A stretch of DNA of 64,000 nt from Lumbricus rubellus. Its lineage: Eukaryota > Annelida > Clitellata > Crassiclitellata > Lumbricidae. Made by a program: the position numbers and the translations under genes. Location: contig OX243827.1 in assembly GCA_945859605.1 (NCBI GenBank), forward strand, positions 27,865,250-27,929,249. Direction: 5' to 3'. Position 1 is the first letter of the stretch; each line of letters begins with the position of its first letter. The notes under the pieces were generated by a model, which ran no database searches, was not told the origin of the DNA, and worked only from the letters and a program-made list of their open reading frames with translations. This document shows positions 55,061 through 64,000 of the stretch, piece after piece.

Positions 55061-55724
55061 TATGAATAAACACAAACAACGTAACGTAGTCATCACATTA
55101 AAAAGTATTCCAATATAATTTTCAACTAATTACATATAAACACAAGCAACTCAAAATAATCGTCAAAGTAAAAATATCCCAATATCTTTTATGGAAAATG
55201 ATAAATAAACACAAGCAACTGAACATAATTATTAAGACATAATTATGTGAATAATTATGCAAGTGTCACTATATCGAGTTCAGTTTGTAAACAGCTAAAC
55301 AAATATAAATAACTTAGCATAATTATCTGTCATCCACTCGTTTTACCTAGCTTGTATTTCTTAACATGAATATTATTGGCACAAAAATAAAACAAGAATT
55401 CCCAATGATGGGTTCTGTAGGATCATTGTGAATCCCTTATCAGTTCCATGGGCTGCAGTGGCATGATGCTTCCCAGAGATAATTTTCTGGAAGTTTTGGG
55501 GTTCAACCGCCTATTCATTCTTGGGACCCACAGTTAAGTTTTAAATGCACACTCCAACTCAAAGTTTTTTTTACAATTATTGTCGCAATGACGTTGCCAG
55601 GGTATTGCCTAAAAACTAAAGTGTAACTTTTTTCAACGAAGTTCAGTAATTGATACCCATAAATATATTAATCGACCCTAAAGGCCACTACTCATAAAAT
55701 GAGCACTGAATGTTTGGTATTGAT
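55061..55724. other. Non-coding stretch
   Basis: Three loosely repeated segments with AAACACAAGCAACT near 55070-55230; no gene. Confidence 0.4.
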
Positions 55725-55892
55725 CAGTGGTGTAGTCCTAAAAAATGAAGTGGGGGAACGCTCTTTAATGAAGTGGGGGAACGCTCTTTATAATAATAAT
55801 ATTATTAGTAGTATTATTATTAATATTCCATTATCCCTGAAAAAAAGTGGGGGAACGGCGTTCCCCCGCGTTCCCCCTCCACTACACCACTG
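55725..55892. mobile_element. 168-bp hAT-like MITE with perfect target duplication
   Basis: Ends CAGTGGTGTAGT / ACTACACCACTG and exact octamer GTATTGAT at 55717-55724 and 55893-55900. The inside repeats GAAGTGGGGGAACGCTCTTT twice. Confidence 0.92.
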
Positions 55893-55900
55893 GTATTGAT

Positions 55901-58900
55901 CCGAAACTCTTGTCTCCAAATCTATTTGCTCTGAACAGAATGTGCAAAATGAAAATTACCAGACGACACAATGTCATGTAGGCTAATGACCAATGAAATA
56001 CCGACCCTGTCGTGATCATAATAGCAATATCGGAACATCTGGTAATAATAATAATATGACTACATTGATGAACATGGAAGCATTCAATTTCGACATGGAA
56101 GTATTGAATAAAGATAATGAAGGAACATTCAGTATAATTAAATTAATAATAATAATATTGCATCCGTTGATTTTTGAAACACCATTGTGTCGAATGTTCT
56201 GTAATGAGATGGAAAGATTCTACAGTAAAATGTGAACATTCTAGCACAATAACAAGAGAAACTTCTTTGATAATGCAGCAACGTTCTGTAACAAACTGGC
56301 AACATGCAATAATAATGTAAGATTTTTTTAGAAAAGCACATTTTAAAACAACATTTCATATGCAGACTACAGCATTTGGCAAAGCAACGTCAGAGCCTAT
56401 AAATGAGCGAAATCTTTTTGCAACGAGAAAAGCCATCTATAGCCTACTTTTAACAAAATATCCTCTTCAGAACATCTAATTCTGTATAACGGTTCAAGCC
56501 CTGACAGTGTCATGCATGTAAGATGATGATGTGGCAACATGATGCAACTGATCTTGGACCAGATAAACGAGGTTCATATGGATGCTCCTATAAAATCCGT
56601 GAATAAGCTGCAGTGAGTGACCTGTATCATCGTTGTAGCACACGAAATTAAGTCACATTAAAGAGGTCCATATTTAGAGATCTGGGCAGGATACGGAAAT
56701 AATATCGTGTGTAAACAAGAGGAAGACAAAAATGTCAACAGCAAATAGCAACAGTTCTAATAATTATATACACGACATCATGATTATCGTGATTTTGTCG
56801 TAATAAACGTAACAATATTGGACTTTCACGAGTAATCTTTGGCGAAATTATTATGAAAATGGTAAAACTGTTAATTAAGAACGCTTGATCTAACAAAGGA
56901 ATGTTAATATTGAAGTTTATCACACGCAAGTAGCTATAGGCAACGTGTTACCAACAGTGAATCACACTACTCTATGTGAAAATGTGCGCAAAAGAGCATT
57001 ATTCATAGGCGAATATATAATTATAACAAAATGTACAACAGTTGAGCGAAAGAAATTTCTCAAAGATATTGCTTGTTATGAAAAGTGCCTTTAGGAAGTT
57101 TCCTGTGAGGCCAGATGTAGTAGTATAATAGGCTACCTCTCTTCACCAGCGTTTATGATCAATATTATTATTCTGCAGACAATCAATATTTTTCTGACAT
57201 GCTAACATTGCTAAGAAGTTTTAATTGTAACAAATCGTTTTTTTTATCATGATAAATATGTAGATATACGGTAATAAGCCTACATAATTATGATATCTCT
57301 GAACATTTCATTTCGTGCATACAAACAGTGCTCTTTTACCAAATTACCAATATATAATTCTAAATCCTAGAACAGTAACGCCTCAGAAACACAAGTTGCA
57401 ATTTATTGCAATCGCCATAAATTATGCTCACTGCGTGTCCAAGAACAGCTCTGTTACCTCTATATTATGGAAAAGTAGGCCTATAGGCCTATCATCAACA
57501 AACAGTCTTTGAGACAGCATTGCATTGTAAGCTATAGGTCTATAGACCTACATCTCGCAGAATTACGGGTATACGAGGAATTCACAAAATCATGCCACAG
57601 GAAATGGTATCTGTCCAGTTCACTACAATGCAGTGCACAATCTAACCACACAGATATTTAATTTAAGAAAACATGGGTTTATATTTCAGAGGTGCTCATG
57701 GGAATGTGGTACCTCTACATGCCGTATGGATCCTAAATGGGCCACAAATGGACATACCGACTGGCCACGATGAACATGTTAAGCCTACGCCACAGTCCAC
57801 AATATATACTAAAATTATGTTAACTGAAATGCAATAATGTTTCTAAGCTAAATTAAGTAGGCTACAGCAGTAATTAAGTTACACAGAGCAGCAGAAATGA
57901 GACTACATTCACATTTTCACCCTGTCTTAAAAGAAGTTCAGGGCATGATGTGAGTCTGTGCAGGCTCGTTAAATCATAAAGCTCTTGCAAATGGACCAAT
58001 CTGGATTGGACGGAAATAAGGCGCTATATAAAGCGCTATATAAATTGATCCCTTCAGAAACGGAACTATAGAACATTGGAATAGAAGCAAAGAAGTTTTG
58101 ATATAATAATTTTATTATAAAGAAATAAAGAATAGACACAGAAAGTTTAAGTTATAGGCCTAAGTAAATCAAGAAGAGGCCTATAAATCAATAGGTGTAA
58201 ATTTGAGGTAAGTCAATATATTGCAAATCAAGAACGGTTTTACCTTAAATCAAGAATAGAATTTCAGAAAGTTTGAATTTATTTAAATCAAGAATAGAAA
58301 TAAAGTTTAGCTCGGACTATAGGTCAATGTAGGCTAAATCAAGAATAGAAATTAAGAAATTCGAAACTACAATTAAATCACAACTAGAAGGTCAGAAATT
58401 TGAAACAATAAATAAGTTAAATGAAAACGAGTTTTAAGAATAGAGTTTAAAATCTAAGTAAGTCAAGATAAAATTATGCAGGATTCCCAGAAATAGCCAA
58501 GACATTCAACGGAATAAGTGCTTGAACATAGACTTGTAGAATGGACGACAAGTCTGTTCAACTTTGCGAATTTACAGTGCTGAAGGAAATTTTAAAAGAC
58601 AAAACAGTTTTAACACACTAAACAAAAATGCTGGCAAATGTTTTCAGCTAAAACTAGACCAGAAAAGATCACTTTTGTGCTGATGCATATTATTTAGAAT
58701 TAAAAATGCTGGTAACTGAACAATGAACAAAAATATATAAAAAAATAAGCGATCACAGGCAACTGAAAACAAATGAAAATTTTAGAATATAACAGGTAAC
58801 CAAATTACAAAGTACAGGCAACTGAATGAAAAAAACTGGTACATGGAAAATAAGAAACAGGTAGGCCTAACCTAAATGAATAGGAAATACCAGGCCTGTA

Positions 58901-60133
58901 GGTTATTATTAGTACAAGATTAGCGCCCTGACCAATTTCGCGTACAAACCAAGAGAACTAAAATTATCAAATACCAAATGTTCGTAACTTACTGTTTTGT
59001 AGGCCTAACTGATAATTATTGTTAGCAGTGTAACGCAATGTGATGTAATGTAAAAAGGTGATATAACTCTATCAAACGTATCTCAAAAACAGCAGTTCTT
59101 GCACTGAAACAGTTAATGAATAAAATTGCAAGAATGAAACTACCATTAAACTGCAGGAAGTAATTGGTAAGTGAAAAAACAATTAATTAATTTATCATCA
59201 GTGCATCAGTACACAAGAAATTAATTATAAATATATATAGACATGCAACCAATAATGATATTGAATAGAAAGATGTTATAGTGATTATTAACGGTCAATA
59301 TCAGATAATGCCAGGTTGAGTATCATTTAGTCAGTCAGAAATCATAACATGAATGAAATTCGAGGAAAACAATAATTGGCATAAGTTATGTACAGAGCTC
59401 TAAAAACACGCTATGCATATATAATCAAACTTAACCCTTTCAGCGTCATTTAAAACTCTATTAATAAGTTATCACACGATTAGGAGAATATCACAATATA
59501 ACTACTGCAGCGTATATCCCTAAACAAGAACTTGAATTTCTGTCGCTAGTAATTAAGTAAGTAAATAAGTAGGTAGCAAGATTTACGTGAAAGCACCAAA
59601 GCATACATTTCTTTACACGAATAGCATATTTACAATGTGTTGGGTATTATACCAATGTAGCAATTGCAACAACCTACCAAGTGCAGACGCAGGGAACGCA
59701 CACAAGAGAACCAAAATGCATTCGGGGGCATCTTGGAGCACTCTCCCCTACGTCTGGTTTTTAAAATGTGAATAAGCAAGAGAAAAAAATCAGCGAAACC
59801 AAAATACAAAATACCAACAGCATCTTGAAGACCCCGTGTATCTTTGGAAGCAATTATTTATAGTTCAATTTAACACAATGCAATCTATGCCGTTAAGAAA
59901 TTTTTCAAGAAACTATGTACATTGTACAATGCTGTGTTGCATAATTTATATACATGAGAAATTGGTTCACAGCGGAAAGCAAAGCGTAAACCACCTAACT
60001 AATTATCTACAATAGTTCATGGATTTAACCACATAATTATTGTCTGACCTCACAATAGGTCTACAACCACAATTTATATATTGCCATCCTTACAAAGAAG
60101 TGCAAGCATGATGACCATACGACCACAATATCA
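55901..60133. other. AT-rich non-coding stretch, 4.2 kb
   Basis: No exon recognised on either strand. Repetitive runs of AAATCAAGAATAGAA at about 58160-58400 form a weak degenerate tandem repeat. It may include distant introns or flanks of the Rho exchange factor gene downstream of its stop, but nothing shows this. Confidence 0.45.
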
Positions 60134-60200
60134 ATGGCGCTGAGCAGCTGTGAGTGAAGGACTTGCTCAAGGTTTCTACACAGGAACCGTCGTCTCCGTG
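60134..60200 (-). repeat. SINE body fragment
   Basis: CGCTGAGCAGCTGTGAGTGA, GGACTTGCTCAAGGT and following bases match the inverted SINE body. Confidence 0.5.
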
Positions 60201-60403
60201 GGGGGTGGGGGGTTAACCGAACTCGTTGGCTACTCTACGCGTTACCGTGGAAACGCTCTAATCAATCGGCTACCCTGTCCCATTCATAGACATTATAATA
60301 TCTACGGTATTTCCAAACGTCAGGATGCTGGATAGCAAACCTATGGTGACTTATTTAAGAGATTTGCATCTCATGCAACAGCAATGTGCGGGAAGAGATC
60401 CTC

Positions 60404-60470
60404 AACCCTTTAATGCCGAGATGTTAGTAAATGGTATAGGAAATCCTATACCCTCCGGCATTAAAGGGTT
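60404..60470. mobile_element. Small palindromic element (AACCCTTTAATGCCG hairpin)
   Basis: Perfect 15-bp inverted ends AACCCTTTAATGCCG / CGGCATTAAAGGGTT, plus an inner TATAGGA..TCCTATA palindrome. TTAA is present on the right (60469-60472) but not on the left. Size and layout match the two TTAA micro-MITEs. Confidence 0.5.
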
Positions 60471-61355
60471 AAATTAAACCTCTTGGCATCCATTCGAACC
60501 AGCAGCAGTTGCGCAAGAGCTCATAATTTCACTGAAAATTACACGCATATAATAATGCTACATGCTACAGATAATGGTTACATTGACATTGAAGCATTCT
60601 TACTCGGCCCATGCCATGTTTCAGAGCCAAAATCTAGCACCAAAATTTTAGCAAATAAGATCATACACATTGTCATATAGGTTAAAGTCGGCAGTGAATA
60701 AGAAACGTACGCTACGAGCGCTCCTTGTCTACAGTTGGCATGCACGCAGCGCACTTACACACGGCAGCCTTTGCCTATTTGTAGTAACATAATTAAATTA
60801 ACACGATAATCGGAAGCTTCTGGTGTTAGAATGTGATTATAATTAGCCTCAGTAATGCTAAAATGTACGATGTGTGAACGTGGCCGACGACGATGATAAT
60901 TTTCCTATTTTCGATCACGAAAAGAGAATGCTGACGATTTGTCGTTGCTGTCCAACTTCTGTATCGTCACTCTCTTGCGATGCTTATCTGTCAAGTAGAT
61001 TAGAAATGCAACGTTAATAACTAACGTAAAGTAGGCTACAACTAAGAGTAACATAATAGAGTAATGTAGGCTACTACAGTACATTAGTTAAGTAAGGTAA
61101 CCAAGTAAGATAATTAAGTAAAGCAAATAAACAAGATTGGCATACTTAAGCAAAGTGATCAAGAGAAATAACTAAGAAGGATAGGCTTATAATTAAGCAA
61201 AAATAACTAAGTATAGGCCTGTCTAGAATCTAGATCCCAAATATAATAACATAAATAATTATCAGGTATTGGACTGAAAATGTGTGTAGCTGACGAGCTA
61301 ATTAATAAAAATTCATCTGATAAGCCAGGGCAGTAAACTGATAACTCCATGTTTG
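60471..61355. other. Non-coding stretch
   Basis: No gene. An AAGTAA/AACTAAG-rich stretch lies near 61020-61220. Confidence 0.4.
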
Positions 61356-61575
61356 TATGCGCACTTGATATAGCGCCCCTTCAAGCTCGCTACTCAGAGG
61401 CGCTCCCGACAACAGAGCGGACACTGCATCGGAGTTTCAGGCCGAAGCGCTGAGCAATTGCGAGTGAAGGACTTGCCCAAGGTCCCTATACACGACGACT
61501 TGAGGTAGATTCGAACCTGCAACCCTCCGGCAGCAAGGCGACGAACATACCCACTACACCACCGTGCCCCACATG
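61356..61575 (-). repeat. Full-length tRNA-derived SINE
   Basis: Minus strand: B box GGTTCGAATCT region, body CTTGGGCAAGTCCTTCACT, tail GAGCGCCTCTGAGTAG and GGGGCGCTATATCAAG. The head is diverged. Confidence 0.8.
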
Positions 61576-61640
61576 GTATAGGCTATCAACTGTACACACA
61601 GTGAAAAGAAGGCGCACTATTAAAAGCCCCGATACAGCCT

Positions 61641-62011
61641 CAGGGCCGGATTAAGAAATGTGGGGGGCCCTGTTCGGGAAATTTTCTGCCGAAAATTCGG
61701 ATGACCTTTTTTTAGTCATTTGGTCGAATTTTCGGGAAAATTATACCATTTCGTCCGCCAAAAAAGAGTTGATGACCTTTTTTCTTTTTTAGTCATCTCA
61801 CCAAATGTTTGGGAAATTCTACCATTTCGTCCGCCAAAAAAGTTGATGACTTTTTTTAGTCATCTGGCCAAATTTTCGGTAAGATGGTACCATGATACCA
61901 TTTCATCCGCTAAAATAAAAAAATGTAATTTTTTTACAAATGTATGGAGCCCCCTAAAGTGTGGGGCCCCTGTTCGGCCGAACATGTTGAACATGCCTTA
62001 ATCCGGCACTG
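61641..62011. mobile_element. hAT-like MITE next to the Rho exchange factor 3' end
   Basis: Ends CAGGGCCGGATTAAG / CTTAATCCGGCACTG. Flanking octamers TACAGCCT and TGCAGCCT agree at 7 of 8. Contains three GATGACC-T(n)-AGTCATC modules. It ends 36 bp beyond the stop of the exon at 62047-62300. Confidence 0.85.
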
Positions 62012-62046
62012 TGCAGCCTATAATAATAATTAGTATTAGGCCTATT

Positions 62047-62300
62047 CTAAGAAGGTCTCTGACCGTTTGACTTCTTCGACTGTGCCTTGTGCTTTCTCTG
62101 TCTGAAGAAGATTGGTCGTTTGAAGCTGTCGAGAGTGAATCCGTTCTGCCTGTCGACTGCCACTCGCTTTCGTTCGTCGTCGAAAGCCTGCAGCCACCGA
62201 TCCCTCTCCTTCACCGTCCGACTCATCAGCAGATACCACTTGTCCTTCAGATGGTCGTACAACTTCCACGCGTTCTTCACGTACACGCCGAACATCACGT
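62047..62300 (-). CDS. Rho guanine-nucleotide exchange factor, last exon: second half of PH domain
   Basis: Acceptor TCTTTCTTCAG, phase 1, 84 codons to the stop at 62047-62049. It completes the Asp begun in the exon at 63156-63369. It encodes the strand VKNAWKLY..., a YLLMSRTVKER loop and the C-terminal helix RDRWLQAFDDERKRV. The helix has the conserved Trp of PH domains, and the spacing closely follows the PH domains of collybistin (ARHGEF9), ARHGEF4 and SPATA13. In that family the PH domain follows a DH domain that activates Cdc42 or Rac, and it binds phosphoinositides. A basic tail (RQRKHKAQSKKSNG) ends the protein. The DH and SH3 parts lie outside the window. Confidence 0.85.
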
Positions 62301-62548
62301 CTGAAGAAAGAAGATGGAAACAGTGAGCTATATATTCAGATGAAAGTAATGAAGTGGATGAATTCCGCAAGCTAATACCACGGATTACTCGAAAATTTGT
62401 AAATAATGCATGTTGTAATGGATAAAAGGGTGTTTATAGTGTTTAGGTTAACACTTTGTTATTTGCTTAATTCCAAATCGTGTCCATCAAGCTGTTCCCA
62501 AGTTATAAAATTCTGAAATAATTCATTTAATAATAATAATAATAATAA

Positions 62549-62626
<78 letters not shown>

Positions 62627-63155
62627 TAGTAGTAATAATAATAATAATAATAATAATAAAAATGATAAGGCGATTATTATAGCGCCGTAGCTCAGCCGAG
62701 GTAGAAAGAAATGACTACATGACCCATAATTTTTGGCTTGAACCCGGAACCACCATCACCGGAACCCCCACCACCGGAACCCCCACCACCGGAACCCCCA
62801 CCACCACCACCACCACCACCACCACCACCACCACCACCACCACCACCACCACCACCACCACCACCACCACCACCACCACCACCACCACCACCACCATCAC
62901 CACCACCACCACCAACCACCACCACCACCACCACCACCACCACCACCACCCCCACCCCCACCCCCACCACCACCACCACCACCACCATCACCACCACCAC
63001 GACGACGACCACCACCACCACCACCACCACCACCACCATTACAACAATTACAACCTTAGAATTATTATTATTCAAAGTGCATTATAATACAACAGAACGA
63101 CAAAACAGAGAAGAAATAGACTAAGCACGTGATCTATTTTTCTGTGGCGCCTGAC
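62301..63155 (-). other. Intron of the exchange factor gene, packed with microsatellites
   Basis: Contains (AAT)n, (GTA)n at about 62550-62635, (AAT)n again, a piece of the dispersed repeat at 62671-62700, and a long (ACC)n tract at about 62750-63040 with CCCCCA and GAC variants. Long Pro, Thr, His, Gly and Val frames in this interval are translations of the repeats. Confidence 0.85.
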
Positions 63156-63369
63156 CTCTGCCGTCAGGAACAAGATGTACAACGCAATGGTCGACATCAA
63201 TTCTGCCTCTGTAGATGAGTAGGTGGCGCCACAGTAGATCTTTCTTGCAGTAGATGATCTGGTGGTCGAATAGAAAGAAGACGCGCTCCTGCTGCCAACC
63301 TCGCGCGTTGATTTTCATTAACTCCCCAGAGTATATCAACTCGGAGCTCGTCTCGACCAGTGGCGTCCC
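63156..63369 (-). CDS. Rho guanine-nucleotide exchange factor, penultimate exon: first half of PH domain
   Basis: Encodes ETSSELIYSGEL, then a QQERVFFLFDHQIIYCKKDL core and YRGRIDVDHCVV, ending in DGR at donor AGAG|GTCAGG in phase 1. The linker-plus-PH start (SELIYSGEL...FFLFDHQ...CKKDLL...GR-x-D) is diagnostic of the collybistin/ARHGEF4/SPATA13 group. The 3' boundary is firm. The 5' boundary at 63369 is less so: its acceptor GTGAATAG has a poor pyrimidine tract, but an in-frame TAG ends exactly there, so the exon cannot extend further. Confidence 0.85.
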
Positions 63370-63886
63370 CTATTCACGGGTAAACACACCGACGAAAATA
63401 TTTAATTTATTTGTGAAAGTAAGTTGTGTGTGTACATTCGTTTAATTTGAAAATAGACATAATCCAGCTTGTCCAAGTGACATACCGAACCGGGTAACTG
63501 GGTTACAAGTCAAATACGTGAAATAAACACAGAAGTAATAATAAAGTTTAGTATTAATTTAGTATTAATAATTAACAAAGTAGTAATAGATTATAATTGA
63601 ACTCATTTAATCAGCATTATAAAAAACAAGGAATAGTCTAATTAAGTACAAGCAGCTTAGGAAAGGCTGGGTAAAAATAGCCCATCCAAAATGCAACTGC
63701 ATCTATTGATGGACCTCAAATGTTTAGATTTAAGCATAGAAGCTTATTAAATTAAATGGTGAATGATAGTAGGCCTATTTTAAATGAGATTTCGATCAAT
63801 AACCATCGGCCCTCTTTGATGTGTCAGCTAGTGTTACTCAGTGGCCGGCTGCCTGATGAACGCATAATTGACTGACTGACTGACTG
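63370..63886. other. Probable intron of the exchange factor gene
   Basis: No exon recognised; the DH-domain exons should lie beyond the window on the same strand. Confidence 0.5.
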
Positions 63887-64000
63887 CAAGGGCGGATACA
63901 GAAACTTTGGACGGGGGAGGGGGCCAAAAATTCTTGGTCCTGGGTGTGGAAACATTTTTTCGTATCCGCCAAAAAAGGTGATGACCTTTTTTAGTCATCT
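63887..64000. mobile_element. Partial MITE Y-family element, cut by window end
   Basis: Begins CAAGGGCGGATACAG, the inverted right end of MITE Y (49517-49812), shares its GGGGGCCAAAAATTCTTGG-like subterminal part and reaches a GATGACCTTTTTTAGTCATC module at the edge. Confidence 0.7.

Noticed and set aside
54288..55096. Frames of 88-220 codons on both strands
   Set aside because: Products of the G-rich GGGTGGAGGTG tandem repeat; mutually overlapping on opposite strands.
62692..63124. Long Pro, Thr/His, Val and Gly reading frames on both strands
   Set aside because: They are translations of an (ACC)n microsatellite within the intron between two PH-domain exons.

Overview
The window looks like intron-rich, transposon-rich animal nuclear DNA. 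Coding exons are short islands bounded by GT/AG sites in long AT-rich stretches. The genes are metazoan: cytosolic clade-B-like serpins, C2H2 zinc-finger proteins with one or two fingers per exon, and the pleckstrin-homology end of a collybistin/ARHGEF4-type Rho exchange factor. tRNA-derived SINEs, hAT-like MITEs, Helitron-like elements and L2/CR1-like LINE tails are everywhere. A foldback element with 15-bp terminal repeats resembles sea-urchin TU elements, and the palindrome TAGGCCTA recurs through non-coding DNA. My best guess is a marine deuterostome, most likely an echinoderm, with low to moderate confidence. There are no bacterial features, CRISPR arrays, rRNA genes or convincing functional tRNA genes.

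Layout. 1-9.3 kb: non-coding, with SINE pieces and MITEs. 9.35-10.04 kb (-): a 3'-terminal exon of an unrecognised protein. 12.75-16.99 kb (-): a two-exon, 436-residue zinc-finger gene (ZF1). 17.3-17.9 kb: telomere-like repeats and an inverted repeat. 20.7-25.9 kb (+): a two-exon serpin gene, the left arm of a large inverted duplication. 25.9-31.1 kb: LINE debris, foldback element and minisatellites. 31.36-35.59 kb (-): a four-exon, 651-residue zinc-finger gene (ZF2). 38.2-48.1 kb (-): the right serpin arm, with one first exon followed by three tandem serpin terminal exons. 48.5-55.1 kb: stacked transposon insertions, including two nested Helitron-like elements. 55-62 kb: mostly empty AT-rich DNA. 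62.05-63.37 kb (-): two exons of the Rho exchange factor PH domain.

The most interesting system is the right serpin arm. Exon 1 (47622-48067) is followed on the minus strand by three complete terminal exons (46229-46994, 42140-42905, 39106-39874). Each has its own acceptor in the same phase, an intact reading frame, its own stop, and a different reactive-centre loop on a nearly constant scaffold. Two of the three have no first exon of their own. This is the expected architecture for one serpin gene making several inhibitors by alternative terminal-exon splicing. Here the exchanged unit is the C-terminal two thirds of the protein, not the loop alone. Comparing the two inverted arms also gives empty target sites that date several transposon insertions.
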